Source: an uncultured Thermoleophilia bacterium (GTDB lineage: Bacteria; Actinomycetota; Thermoleophilia; UBA2241). From it: 35,406 nt of DNA. Below the pieces are notes generated by a model that saw only the letters and a program-made list of their open reading frames with translations, made no database searches and was not told the origin of the DNA. The stretch's first letter is position 1, and each line of letters starts with the position of its first letter. This document shows positions 9,501 through 18,672 of the stretch, piece by piece. The position numbers and the translations under genes were made by a program. Where the stretch lies: contig CAIOZS010000095.1 in the NCBI GenBank assembly GCA_903862845.1, positions 1-35,406 on the forward strand. The letters are read 5' to 3'.

Positions 9501-10451
9501 CGTCTGCGCCGCCGCCTCGGACGCCGCCGGGTCGAGTAGCAGACCGCGATCCTCCGCGGTGAACAGAAAGAGCAGGCGGTACACCATGCGCAGAAGCTGC
9601 CGGTAGTAGTCCTGCTTGTCGAGGCGGCCGTCGCGCAGCTTCTCGAGCAGCTCCTGGTTGCCGGCCTGCTTCAGGAAGCCGGAGCCCAGTGACGAGATCG
9701 CGCGCTCGACGCCCTTGCGCAGCCCATCGAGCGCGCGCACGCCCTGCCGCTGCGCCTCCTGCGACCACTTCTCGAGCCAGCACTCCTCGGGCCGCTCCCC
9801 CTCCACCCGCGACTGGTGGCAGAGCAGCCACAGCAGCACGAAGTCGGAGTACAGCTCGCCCTCCATCATCGCCTCGAGGTCGAGCTCGACGTAGGCCTGG
9901 CGGCTGAGGCTCACGTTGTCACGCAGCAGGCGCAGGCGCAGGCCGTTGCTCACAAACGCCCAGAGGTGGTCGTCGGAGCGGTTGAGCAGCTCCTGCACCA
10001 GGCTGTGCGGGCTGGTGCGCGCGGCGCCGGCCACGCCGGCCGTCTTCTGGTCGAGCGCGACGTTGCAGCCCACGAGGTGGATCGGCGCCGGCGGCCAGGC
10101 GTGCGAGACGGCGTAGGAGCGGCCGCCCAGCTCGACCGCTTTGGCGGTCTGCAAGCGGCCGTAGTCGAGCTCCTGGAAGAGCGGCAGCAGCCAGCGCTCG
10201 CGGGTCACTGTGGTGCCGGGGTCGTCGACGGGCAGCTTCGCGCGAGCCTCCTGGAACGCCAGCCAGCGGCCCTGCAGGCGCAGCCAGCTCGCGGCCGCCA
10301 GCTCGTTGAGGCGCTCGCCGTCGTGGTGGTAGTCGGCCGGCGCCAGGCCGGGCAGCGCCTTGTCGCGGTCCATCAGCCGCTGCAGCAGGTCGGGCGGCAG
10401 CAGGTTGCCCTCGCTGTGCACGGCGGCGAAGAGGTCGCGGGTGCGGCTCAC
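6591..10451 (-). CDS. Eco57I-type adenine-specific DNA methylase, DISARM DrmMI-like
   Basis: The 1286-residue product starts at GTG 10451, which overlaps the stop of the SNF2 gene as GTGA (10448-10451), so translation is probably coupled. The N-terminal part (about 1-300) is a helical or nuclease-like region with a SPHSLVQELLNRSDDHLWAF stretch often seen ahead of such methylases. The SAM-binding motif I is DPACGCGHILIGA (497-509). Motif IV is NPPW (773-776), the N6-adenine methyltransferase catalytic motif. The rest (about 800-1286) should hold the target-recognition region and the conserved tail FLARKKVALKMSYTLVDSLP. In class 1 DISARM the DrmMI methylase marks host DNA so that it is spared. 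The same role is inferred here. By hand counts of single 60-base lines, the 3' half (6591 to about 8230) is 52-62% GC and the 5' half is 68-73%, so the recognition part may have been exchanged. Confidence 0.9.
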   Translation of the reverse strand: MSRTRDLFAAVHSEGNLLPPDLLQRLMDRDKALPGLAPADYHHDGERLNELAAASWLRLQGRWLAFQEARAKLPVDDPGTTVTRERWLLPLFQELDYGRLQTAKAVELGGRSYAVSHAWPPAPIHLVGCNVALDQKTAGVAGAARTSPHSLVQELLNRSDDHLWAFVSNGLRLRLLRDNVSLSRQAYVELDLEAMMEGELYSDFVLLWLLCHQSRVEGERPEECWLEKWSQEAQRQGVRALDGLRKGVERAISSLGSGFLKQAGNQELLEKLRDGRLDKQDYYRQLLRMVYRLLFLFTAEDRGLLLDPAASEAAAQTYAAYYSAERLRHLAERRRGSRHTDLFESLHLVMQKLGGDGCPELGLPPLGSMLFADESVVDLLGCRLANRDLLEAVRNLAFTSDRRSLRPIDFRNLGAEELGSVYESLLEMQPDLNREAATFALRVVSGSERKTTGSYSTPSSLTQCLLDTALDPVIDERLKAAATGERERALLDLKICDPACGCGHILIGAAHRLARRLAAVRTGDDEPSPQAMRQALRDVISHCIYGVDINPMAVELCKVNLWMEALEPGKPLSFLDHRIQCGNSLLGVTPALLREGIPDDAFKAIEGDDKKVCTELRKQNRKERMGQTSLFGRALEPWERLGSLASGMMDLDDIDDATPEGVREKQARYERVVRSSDYLYGKLFADAWCAAFVQPKTRETTYPITEEVFRRIEENPHGVPVWLPEEVQRLATRYRFFHWHLQFPDVFRVPASDRSAENEQTGWNGGFDVVVGNPPWDTLSPDAKEFFSSFDPQVRHVDKVRQAAIIEELLTSPDIESVWRTTRRDLFAGAHFMKDSGRYRLFAEGNLGKGDFNVFRMFIEIALQTARDGGFVAQLVPEGIYNGANCAAIRAALFSECSLRELLGFENAREVWFKGIDSRTKFALYAARLGGDTTRFHASFNIRTLAALNEARRMGGLSIPTSMVREFSPDALAIMELADQRDIDVATKMYARWPKFGDESAGSPMRTYMRELGMGNENGVFGSGRNGLPLYEGRMVGQFDHRAKGYRSGRGRSAVWQDLTFGSSEKSIQPQWRVSPEDVPGKARGRTARFRTGFCDVASPTNERSLVAALIPAGVLAGEKVPTILFEDGWDWANMLWLAVANSFAMDFLARKKVALKMSYTLVDSLPFPRVDRDHPLARRLVPLALALSCCGPEMDDYWDARMPEGWVASAGTTGGTPVGVVDEDLRLELRAQIDAIVARDAFGLSADEMDFILDTFPIVRQREQAKYGEYRSKRLILEEYERTSG

Positions 10452-13375
10452 GGCGCGCCTCCCGCGGCCGCCTGCGCCGGCAGGTACACGTAGATGCCGA
10501 GCACGTCGGGCGCGCCCTGCGGGCGAACCTCGTAGGTGACGCCGCGCTGCTGGGCGGCCGCGCGCACGCGCTTGTGCGCGTCGGCGAGCGCCTCGCAGCG
10601 CGCGATGGCCACGGCCGCCAAATGGCCCTCGAGCTCATCTCGGCCGTCGATCACCTTCTGCACGAAGCTCGCGGCCTGCTCCGGCGCGATGTTGGCGTCG
10701 GGGGCCGCGCGCAGCAGTGCCTCGAGCTGCTCGCCCGCCACCCAGCGCGCGTTCTCGGGCGCGCCCTCGAAGCCGAGCACGAGGCACTCCTCTGCGAGCT
10801 GTTCGAGCGGCTCGGCTCCGGCGCGCTTGGTCACGACCTTGTAGCGGCAGCGCGCAAGGAGCACGGTCGTGCGCGTCGCCACCTGGCCGGTGCGGATGGC
10901 GCCGCAGCGCCGCGCCACCGGCCGCCCGGAGTCGCCGTCCTGCAGCACCGGGTCGAGGGCGGCGTCCATCACGTAGCTCGCGAGGCCGCTGACCAGCGGA
11001 TGCGTCCGGCTCAGGTACACCTCGTCGTCGCCGATGGGCATCTCGAAGCGCGCCCGCAGCTTGCCGGCGCTGCCGTCGGCGCCCTCTGAGCGGATCGCGT
11101 CCTGCAGTGCCACGGGCAGGGCGCCGAGATCGAGGCGCACGGCGCCGTCCTTGCGTGCGTCCACCACGGCGCCGTTCATCTCCAGCGCCGTGCAGACGAA
11201 GTCCCTCACAGCGGCGCTGGAGCCGACTGCGGCGCGCTCTTCGTCCAGCTCGCGCTGCACGTCGCCGGCCTTGATGCCCTCCTGCGCGAACATCGTCCGC
11301 GAGCGTTTCTCGCGCTCCGCCGCGTTCGTCCACTTGAGGTCGAGGTCCTCGGCTTTCGGCTTGAGGAACTCCTCGAGTCCCGGGAGGCGATCCTGCGCCC
11401 CGCCGGTCTGCTCACGCAGCAGCAACCCTTCGAAGATCGCCTCCACCACGTTCTCGCCCTCGATCGGCACCGGCACAGTGATCCCGAGGTCCGAACGGAT
11501 CGTCTTCTGCTTGCGCACCAAGGTGTCGAGCACAATGCCGTCGATCTGGCTGTCCCTGCCCCAATAAGTGACCACGCGCACGCGCTTCTTGGGCTGGCCG
11601 TAGCGGTCCACGCGGCCCTCGCGCTGCTCGTGGCGGGTGGGGTTCCACGAGAGGTCGTAGTGCATCACGGCGTCAAAGTGCTCCTGCAGGTTGATGCCCT
11701 CGCTGAGGCAGTCGGTGCAGACCAGCACGCGGTGCTCGGTGGGCGCCCCGCCGAGCTTCTCGATGCGCGCCTCGCGCTCCGCCGGCGGCAGCAGGCCGCT
11801 GATGCTCTCGATCTCGACGTCTTTGAGACCCCTGCGCTTGGCCAGCGCGGCGCGCAGGCCGTCGGCCACGTAGTCGGCGGTGGGGATGAAGCGGCAGAAG
11901 ACGATCGGCCGGCGGCCCTCCCGCAGCAGCGCCTCGACGATGTCGGCGGCCTTGGCCAGCTTGGCGTCGCCCTTGAGACCCTTGAGCTCCTCGGCCTGGC
12001 GCGCCATGTCGAGCAGCTTGGCGCGCTCGCGGCGGCCGATATCGTCGTCCAGCGTGAAGTCGCTGCCGGGAGCCACATCGAGGCCCTCGCCGGCCTCGTC
12101 CTCCATCAGGTCGAAGACGCTGCGGCGGCCGACGGCGTCAGCCTCTTCGGCCGTCTCGGTGTCGGCGCCCGCGGCGCGCGTGCGCAGCGTCTCGGCCGCG
12201 GCCGCCGGACTCGACGAGAGCGAACCGAGCAGCGCGAGCAGCGACCACCAGCGCACGCGGCGACGATGTTGCGACTCCCCCGCGCCCTTCTGCGCCGACT
12301 CGCGCGCGTAGGCGATCGCGCTCTCGAAGAGCGCCTTGTAGGCGGGCGTCAGCGAGTACGCTTCTTCGGCCTCGTCGCGCTCGGGGAACGGCGTCTCGTC
12401 GCCCAGGTAGCTGCGGATGTCGCCGCGCCGGCGCTGCACGAAGTGCGCGGCGATGGCGCGGCGGTCGGCCTTGTGCGCCTCGCCGCCCAACTCTTCCGGC
12501 AGGTCCGCGAACTCGGGGCGCAAGAGGCCGAGCAGCGAGCGGAAGGCCTCCTCCTTGCCGCTGTGCGGCGTGGCCGTCACGAAGATCATGTGCCGGTCGG
12601 GGCGGCCGTCGGCGCCGCGGCTCTCCGCCAGGGCGCGCACGAGCTTGTAGCGCTGGTGCGAGCCGCGGCCGCTGCCGCCCGCCTCCACGCAGGTGTGCGC
12701 CTCGTCGACGATCACCAGCTCGGGCGCCGCCTGCAGAAACTCATGGCGGCGCGACTCCTGCTTGATGAAGTCGGCGGAGACCACCGTGAAGGGGTAGCGC
12801 TCGAACACCGACTCGGCAAAGCGGCACTGCTTCTCCAGGCGATTCACGGTGCTGGGCAGCACGAGCTGCGCGTCCAGATGGAACTTCTCGCGCAGCTCCC
12901 CCTGCCACTGCCGCGCCAGGTGCGGCGGGCAGAGCACCGTGAGGCGCCTCGCGTCGCCGCGGTCGAGCATCTCGCGGGCGATGAGCAGCGCCTCCACCGT
13001 CTTGCCGATGCCGACGTCGTCCGCGATGAGGAGCCGCACCGGGTCCAGCTTGAGCGCCATGAGCAGCGGCACGAGCTGGTACGAGCGCGGCTCCACGGCG
13101 ATGTTGCCGAACGAGCGGAACGGGCCGGCGGTGCTCCGCGACGCCAAACGCACGGCGTCGCGAAGCAGCCGCCCCGAGCGGTAGTCGCCGGGCTTCGAGG
13201 AGTCGGGCGGATCGAACGAGGCCGATTCGACGCGCTCGAGCGGCACGAGGATGCCGGTGACCTCTTCGTCGGTGCCGCCCAGCGGGCGCAGCATGAGCAG
13301 GTCGTCCGTCGAGTCGGGCAGGACGACCCATTCGCGGTCGCGGGCCCTGACCAGCGAGCCGATGGCGAAGCTCAC
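10448..13375 (-). CDS. SNF2/RapA-type helicase, DISARM DrmD-like
   Basis: The 975-residue product is taken from GTG 13375, which overlaps the upstream gene's stop as GTGA (13372-13375). The open frame continues upstream to 14077, but that part is arginine/alanine-rich shadow translation inside the neighbouring gene. Superfamily 2 motifs are in order: DDVGIGKT (119-126, Walker A), DEAH (224-227), TATP (267-270), FCRF at the start of the second helicase domain (about 493-496), TDCLSEGINLQ (554-564) and QREGRVDRYGQ (584-594). The GxGKT and QxxGRxxRxGQ forms are typical of SNF2/RapA enzymes. Residues 600-975 form a C-terminal extension without a recognised domain. In class 1 DISARM, drmD is an SNF2-like gene next to drmMI, and the same adjacency is present here. 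It probably moves on, or remodels protein on, invading DNA; the exact role is inferred. Confidence 0.9.
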   Translation of the reverse strand: MSFAIGSLVRARDREWVVLPDSTDDLLMLRPLGGTDEEVTGILVPLERVESASFDPPDSSKPGDYRSGRLLRDAVRLASRSTAGPFRSFGNIAVEPRSYQLVPLLMALKLDPVRLLIADDVGIGKTVEALLIAREMLDRGDARRLTVLCPPHLARQWQGELREKFHLDAQLVLPSTVNRLEKQCRFAESVFERYPFTVVSADFIKQESRRHEFLQAAPELVIVDEAHTCVEAGGSGRGSHQRYKLVRALAESRGADGRPDRHMIFVTATPHSGKEEAFRSLLGLLRPEFADLPEELGGEAHKADRRAIAAHFVQRRRGDIRSYLGDETPFPERDEAEEAYSLTPAYKALFESAIAYARESAQKGAGESQHRRRVRWWSLLALLGSLSSSPAAAAETLRTRAAGADTETAEEADAVGRRSVFDLMEDEAGEGLDVAPGSDFTLDDDIGRRERAKLLDMARQAEELKGLKGDAKLAKAADIVEALLREGRRPIVFCRFIPTADYVADGLRAALAKRRGLKDVEIESISGLLPPAEREARIEKLGGAPTEHRVLVCTDCLSEGINLQEHFDAVMHYDLSWNPTRHEQREGRVDRYGQPKKRVRVVTYWGRDSQIDGIVLDTLVRKQKTIRSDLGITVPVPIEGENVVEAIFEGLLLREQTGGAQDRLPGLEEFLKPKAEDLDLKWTNAAEREKRSRTMFAQEGIKAGDVQRELDEERAAVGSSAAVRDFVCTALEMNGAVVDARKDGAVRLDLGALPVALQDAIRSEGADGSAGKLRARFEMPIGDDEVYLSRTHPLVSGLASYVMDAALDPVLQDGDSGRPVARRCGAIRTGQVATRTTVLLARCRYKVVTKRAGAEPLEQLAEECLVLGFEGAPENARWVAGEQLEALLRAAPDANIAPEQAASFVQKVIDGRDELEGHLAAVAIARCEALADAHKRVRAAAQQRGVTYEVRPQGAPDVLGIYVYLPAQAAAGGAP

Positions 13376-16300
13376 GCCCGCCCCTCGCCGAACACGAAGC
13401 GGTGCGCGGCGACCACGTCGTCCCAGTGCTCGTGCAGATCGAAGCGCACCACGGTGAATCCGTCGTCTTCGAGCGCCTCTTCCTGCTCGCGGTCGCGGTT
13501 CTGGCGCTCCGGGTAGTCGTGCGCCGGCCCGTCGACGTAGACCACGGCGTGCTGCTCCTCGTAGATGAAATCGGGCCGCGTGCCGCACGACGCCATGAGC
13601 ACCTGCGCGGCGCTGGGCAGGCGCAGGCCCTGGCCCTCGATGTGGTCGAGCCAGCGCTCCTCGAGCTGCGAATCGCACATGCGCTTGAGCATCGCCAGAT
13701 GATCGGCGCGACTGTCCGACGTCGGCGAGGGCCGCACGTCGCCGTCGCGCAGCGCCTCCAGCAGCCAGCGGATGGCGTGACGGTCGAGCAGCGCGTGGTC
13801 GCGCTGATTGGAGTAGGTCATGAGGCAGTCGTAGCAGGCCGCCTGGCAGTCTTCGTGAGCGCGGCGGGCGCGCCGCAGGTCCTCGCCCGTGTCGGGATCG
13901 AAGTGGCAGAGCTCGAGCGCCGTGCGCGCCACCTGCGCGAGCACTTCCGGGTCCTCCGCGAGCTGGCGCAGCACGCCGGCGCCGCCCTCGGCCGCTTCGT
14001 AGAAGAGGATCTGGCGGCGGTCGGCTTCCGCAGGAAGCGGCTCCGCGGCCAGCTCCCCGTCTTCGAGCTGGAAGCACACCTGCATGGCGTTCTTCAGCGC
14101 CGCCTGCAGCGACGCCATGTCGGCGCTGCCCATCTCGCCGCGAGGCTCCACGATGAGGCAGTTGCGCGTGTCGTCCACAAACGGGATCACGCGCTCCTTG
14201 AGCGCCGAGATCGGGTCGTCCGGGTCAGACTCCTTCTCCAGCTCGTTCTTGGCCCAGTAGCCGCGCTCCACATCGAGCACGAAGCCCAGCTCGGCGGGGT
14301 TGGCGCGCCGCCGCCAGCCCTTGTTGATGCGCCACAGCGTCGCGCTGGGCGCGTAGGTGAGCTCGAGCAGCGGCTCATCATCGTGGACGACCTGCGCCGT
14401 GCGTGCGCCCCGCTGACCCTTGTGCTCGTTAAAGCGCACCCCGGTGACCAGCTCGTACCCTTGACGCTGACGCTCTTCCTCGTCGCTGGTGATGCGCTCC
14501 AGCCTGCGCGTCGCCACGTTCTGCAGGCGGAACAGGTGCTGCATCGCCGAGGGTAGCGGCACGCCGCAGCGCTCGCAGAGGTCGGGGTCGTGCTCGTCGT
14601 CCACCGGATGCAGGTAGCCACACGCCTCGCAGAGCTTGAGTCGCCTGGTCAGCGGCTCCTCGTCCCCGATCGGCAGGATCACCTTGTTGATGATGTACTG
14701 CGAACCCTCGTGGTACACGCGCGCCCGCGGGCCGAACTCCGAGATCGCCAGGAAGCGCGGCCGCGAAAGAAAGTCGAAGTCAGTCTTCATCCTGCGCGCC
14801 GGGATGAGCGCCGAGAGCGGCAGACGCGGGAAGCTGTAGCCCGGCAGAAAGCCCTCGCTGGCAAAGTACCGGTAGCTGTAGAAGTCGGACTGCGCGACGC
14901 TGTCGACGTCGCGCAGCAGCTGGATCATGGCGAGCGCCTCGCGACGCAGCGCCTCCGCGCGCCGGTGGTCCTCGTTGGGCCGCGACTGGTCCAGGCTGAT
15001 CTTGTGCTGACGATCGGCCTGCTCGTAGGCGGAGCGGTAGAGCGTCCGCCAGCGCCGGCAGGCCTTCTCGAACTCGAGGTCCAGCTCGCGGATCACGCGC
15101 TCGAGCCACTCGTCGTCGTACCACGCGGCCGCATCCAGCTCGTCGCCGATGGTCGCCAGCACCTGCTTCGCCCTCTTCAGGGCGCGTTGCCGCGGGCCTT
15201 TGTTATCGAGATCGGCCACCACGTGCGGCTGCAGCGTGAGCGCCGGCGGCTGGCCCTCGATGTCGAGCACGTCGCGCAGCGACTTCCCCAGATTCATGCC
15301 GGATTCCGACAGCCAGATCGCCTGCACGTGGGCGCGCAGGAGGTCCTCATTGGCGAGGTCGAGCCGCGGCGGCGTGACGGCGCCGGCGACCATGTCCTCG
15401 GGGCGCTTGAAGTAGTACTGGTCGTGCGAGTTGCCGGTGGCGCAGTAGGTGTAGACGAGCGCGGGCTGGCCGCTGCGCCCTGCCCGCCCGCTCCGCTGCG
15501 CGTAGTTGGCCGGCGTCGGCGGCACGTTGCGCATGTTCACCGCGTTGAGCTCGGCGATGTCGATGCCGAGCTCCATCGTCGGCGAACAGTACAGAACCGG
15601 GAGTCGGCCGGCGCGGAACGCCTCTTCACGCTCCTCCCTGTCCCGGTACGGCACCTGAGCGGTGTGCTCGCGCGCGTGGATCCCTTGGCACTCGCCGGCG
15701 GTCTCGCGATAGAACTTGACGAAGAAGGGGTTGGTGCGGCGCCCGCGATCCTGCGACAGCGTCGGCACCCTGATCGGATCCCAGTGCCCCTCGCTGCCGT
15801 CGCCGGCGCGCCAGCGCATGCACCCGGCCTGCAACTGGTAGCCGGGCGCCTCGTCGTCCTTCTTCGGCCGGTCGACGATCTCCACGAGGCCGCCGCGCGC
15901 CAGCGCGTGCAGCAGGTCCTTGATGATCTGGCCGGAGTCGTCGGGCTTCAGCGCGTGATCGGGGAAGGTCGTCTGACGACGCAGGTACAGCGCCAGGCCG
16001 CTGCGCGCCGACAGGTACACGTGCCCGCGGTAGTCGCCGCGGGTCTTGGACCGCGGGTACAGGATCGCCGCGTGCTTCATCTCCTCGTTCTCGTCGATCG
16101 CCCACGGCGCGACCAGATACTGGTTGCTCCGCTGCAGGATCTTCTCCTGGTAGCCGGCGTCCAGATAGTCCACCTTGATGGCCAGCTCGCGGCGCATGTA
16201 GTCGAGCAGCACGGCGGCCACGCCGGCGCGCTTCTCGGGCGCGGATTCGGCAAGTGCCGGGTGCGCGCCCTGCCACACCTCTTCCATGGCGGCGAGCTCG

Positions 16301-18672
16301 CCGAGCAGCGCGTAGTCGATGGTCAGCAGGCCGGTCTGCTCGAGGTTTGGCGAGGTGACGCGCCAGCCGCGCTGCAGATCGCGGTACAGCCGGTAGCCGA
16401 GCACGTTCCTCAGCGCCGCGTCGGTGTTCTGCCGCGCCTGCAGGATGGCTTCGCGGTTGCTCGCATACTGCTCGAACGGCAGAGCCAGGGTGTCGTACAC
16501 GCTCTGCGTCAGCTCGTCGAAGCTCAGGCCCGCGTCGCCGGCGCCGAGGGCGGCCTGAAAGAGCCCGGAGCGCAGCACCCCGACCTCGATGAAGTCGTTG
16601 AAGTGCCCGGCCTGCAGCGAGGCATCCTGCCGGTTGTCTGTGAAGCTGAGGAGCTTCTGCGCCGCCGGCGTGAGATCCTCGGCCGCCTTCAGGCTGCGCA
16701 CCGTCCCCAGGCTCAGGAGCGTGGTCGCCGTGCTCCGCCCCTCCGTGGCCAGCGAGCCCAGCTTGCCGAGGTCCGAGCGCTGCGTGAAGGCATACGAGAT
16801 GCCGCAGCTCGGGCAGAAGCGGAAGGGGGCGGGCACGAAATGGCAGCGCAGCCCCTCCTCGCCCGCGCTGCCGCCGCCGCTCCGGCTGCCGCCGCTGCTC
16901 TGGCTGCCGTCGGGCAACACGGCCACCGTGCGCGGCACCCACTTCTTGCGGTCCTTGCGCACCAGGCCCTTGTCGTCGAGCCAGTCCTCCGGCAGGCGCG
17001 CGATGATCTCGGCGGCATCGTCAGGCCACGGACAGGTCTCGTCGATGAACAGGTAGCCCGGCTCACTGTCTTCCTCGTCGGTGAGCCGGCCGAGGCGGCG
17101 CTGTGAGTACTGCGTCGGGCGCGGCGCCCCGTCGGCCCCAAGCGCGCCGCTGGTCTCCAGCGCGCCCCCGGCCCCAAGCGCGCCCCCGGCCTCCGCCTCG
17201 CGACGCCACACCGTGTAGTACTCTTGGCCGCACTCGCGACAGAAGGACACGGGCAGAAGGATGCGGCGATCTTCGCTGCCGGGCGCCCACTGCTGACCGT
17301 AGACCGTGACGTGCCGGTCGCCGGCGGGTTCGAGCGTCGAGTAGATCGTGTCGCCGCGACTGATGAACTGATGCAGCCTGAAGGCGAACGGGCGCGTGTT
17401 CGAGCCCGACTTGGGCTCACAGGCCGCGCCCGCCAGCAGCATGCGTTGAATCGCGTGCGCGCAGACGTCCTCGTCGACCCCGGTGAGCTCCGCCAGATCG
17501 CGCGCCGCGCCGGCCCTCGTGGAGCCGCCGGCCTGATCCGCATCCGTCGCCGAGCTCGTCACCGAGCGCGGACGTGCGCGAACCAGGCGCCCGTCATCGC
17601 CCTCGGCGATGCCGAAGGTCGTCTCGATCCAGCTCGAGAGCGGATCCTGCACGAACGCCTCGTAGTCCGCCGGCAGCTCGCGCTCGGACCGGCTGACGCA
17701 GGCGCGCAGGTCATCAACGAACGACGGATCCTCGACCGCACGCACCGGCGTGGCCCGGCGCAGCGTCTCGCCGATCACGCAGTCCGGCGCCACGACGTCG
17801 CCGAACAGCCTCGTGGCGACCACCGCCACCTTCTGACGCTGCTCGTCGAAGCCGCCCCCGGCCGCGAGCGTGGCGGACGTACCGACGCACTGCAGCTTGC
17901 CCTTCGATAGCCGGTCGCGGACCCGGCGCACGAGCATCGCCACGTCCGCGCCCTGGCGACCGCGGTAGGTGTGCAGCTCGTCGAGCACGAGGAAGCGCAG
18001 ATCGTCGGCGGCCGCGATCAGTTTCTTGTCGCGCGGCCGCGTAAGGATCAGCTCGAGCATCACGTAGTTGGTCAGCAGGATGTCCGGCGGATGGGCCAGG
18101 ATCTCCTGACGCCGCTCGTCCGAGTCCTGGCCCGTGTACCTCGCAAAGGTCACCGGCGGATGGCCCTCGGGATAGCCCAGCTCGAGGAACTTGCCGAGCT
18201 CCTTGACCTGGCTGTTGGCCAGCGCGTTCATCGGGTAGACGACGATGGCGCGGATGCCCTTGCCCGCCCCCAACCGCAGCACCTGGTCCACGATCGGGAT
18301 GATGTAGGCGAGGCTCTTGCCCGAACCGGTGCCGGTCGTGAGCACGTAGTTGCGGCCCGACCCCGCGATGCGGATAGCCTCGCTCTGATGACGGTGGAGC
18401 CGCAGCGGCACGCCGATCGTGTCGTCGGCTGTCTTCATGCAGAAGATATGCGCGCACTCGGGGTGCAGCGCCTTGTCGGCGATGAGGTCCGCGAGCGACT
18501 CGCCGGCTTCGAAGGCCGGATTGAGCTGGATCAGCGGCTCCGGCCAGAGCGTCCCGCCGGCGAGGACGTCATCGACGTACTGCTCCATCCTCGGGTCTTT
18601 GACGGTGATGAAGCTGCGCACGTACTCGGCGTAGTCCCTGACCAGCCGGTCGCGAATCGCGAACGCATCCAC
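13372..18672 (-). CDS. Helicase-DUF1998 fusion (DrmA/DrmB or MrfA-like) with C-terminal PD-(D/E)XK-type domain
   Basis: The 1766-residue product starts at GTG 18672 behind a GGGGGTGG ribosome site; the ATG at 18762 has no such site. Helicase motifs: TGTGSGKS (113-120), YPMNALANSQ (motif Ia, 146-155), DELH (231-234), TSAT (265-268), ELGIDI (1034-1039) and QRSGRAGR (1059-1066). CxxC pairs at 478-481 and 620-623, and at 1348-1351 and 1366-1369, look like two zinc sites. The DUF1998 cysteine cluster is C1589, C1609, C1613 and C1616. Residues 1660-1766 match the DUF559/Vsr-like nuclease pattern: RPDF with D1701, VYVDG with D1714, H1718, then DRE and VVRF (1741-1744). DrmA is a helicase and DrmB carries DUF1998; here both are in one chain, as in MrfA/YprA. 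It is the first gene of the operon. Nuclease activity is inferred from pattern only. Confidence 0.88.
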   Translation of the reverse strand: MDAFAIRDRLVRDYAEYVRSFITVKDPRMEQYVDDVLAGGTLWPEPLIQLNPAFEAGESLADLIADKALHPECAHIFCMKTADDTIGVPLRLHRHQSEAIRIAGSGRNYVLTTGTGSGKSLAYIIPIVDQVLRLGAGKGIRAIVVYPMNALANSQVKELGKFLELGYPEGHPPVTFARYTGQDSDERRQEILAHPPDILLTNYVMLELILTRPRDKKLIAAADDLRFLVLDELHTYRGRQGADVAMLVRRVRDRLSKGKLQCVGTSATLAAGGGFDEQRQKVAVVATRLFGDVVAPDCVIGETLRRATPVRAVEDPSFVDDLRACVSRSERELPADYEAFVQDPLSSWIETTFGIAEGDDGRLVRARPRSVTSSATDADQAGGSTRAGAARDLAELTGVDEDVCAHAIQRMLLAGAACEPKSGSNTRPFAFRLHQFISRGDTIYSTLEPAGDRHVTVYGQQWAPGSEDRRILLPVSFCRECGQEYYTVWRREAEAGGALGAGGALETSGALGADGAPRPTQYSQRRLGRLTDEEDSEPGYLFIDETCPWPDDAAEIIARLPEDWLDDKGLVRKDRKKWVPRTVAVLPDGSQSSGGSRSGGGSAGEEGLRCHFVPAPFRFCPSCGISYAFTQRSDLGKLGSLATEGRSTATTLLSLGTVRSLKAAEDLTPAAQKLLSFTDNRQDASLQAGHFNDFIEVGVLRSGLFQAALGAGDAGLSFDELTQSVYDTLALPFEQYASNREAILQARQNTDAALRNVLGYRLYRDLQRGWRVTSPNLEQTGLLTIDYALLGELAAMEEVWQGAHPALAESAPEKRAGVAAVLLDYMRRELAIKVDYLDAGYQEKILQRSNQYLVAPWAIDENEEMKHAAILYPRSKTRGDYRGHVYLSARSGLALYLRRQTTFPDHALKPDDSGQIIKDLLHALARGGLVEIVDRPKKDDEAPGYQLQAGCMRWRAGDGSEGHWDPIRVPTLSQDRGRRTNPFFVKFYRETAGECQGIHAREHTAQVPYRDREEREEAFRAGRLPVLYCSPTMELGIDIAELNAVNMRNVPPTPANYAQRSGRAGRSGQPALVYTYCATGNSHDQYYFKRPEDMVAGAVTPPRLDLANEDLLRAHVQAIWLSESGMNLGKSLRDVLDIEGQPPALTLQPHVVADLDNKGPRQRALKRAKQVLATIGDELDAAAWYDDEWLERVIRELDLEFEKACRRWRTLYRSAYEQADRQHKISLDQSRPNEDHRRAEALRREALAMIQLLRDVDSVAQSDFYSYRYFASEGFLPGYSFPRLPLSALIPARRMKTDFDFLSRPRFLAISEFGPRARVYHEGSQYIINKVILPIGDEEPLTRRLKLCEACGYLHPVDDEHDPDLCERCGVPLPSAMQHLFRLQNVATRRLERITSDEEERQRQGYELVTGVRFNEHKGQRGARTAQVVHDDEPLLELTYAPSATLWRINKGWRRRANPAELGFVLDVERGYWAKNELEKESDPDDPISALKERVIPFVDDTRNCLIVEPRGEMGSADMASLQAALKNAMQVCFQLEDGELAAEPLPAEADRRQILFYEAAEGGAGVLRQLAEDPEVLAQVARTALELCHFDPDTGEDLRRARRAHEDCQAACYDCLMTYSNQRDHALLDRHAIRWLLEALRDGDVRPSPTSDSRADHLAMLKRMCDSQLEERWLDHIEGQGLRLPSAAQVLMASCGTRPDFIYEEQHAVVYVDGPAHDYPERQNRDREQEEALEDDGFTVVRFDLHEHWDDVVAAHRFVFGEGRA

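Noticed and set aside
13376-14077. N-terminal extension of the SNF2 gene up to GTG 14077
   Set aside because: It is Arg/Ala/Pro-rich, lies inside the upstream gene and has no domain. The GTGA overlap at 13372-13375 gives a clear start.
8232-17106. Long plus-strand open frames (8232-9539, 11630-13516, 14590-17106) opposite the defence genes
   Set aside because: No motifs, Arg/Ala/His-rich composition, and perfect helicase and methylase motifs on the other strand. They are shadows.
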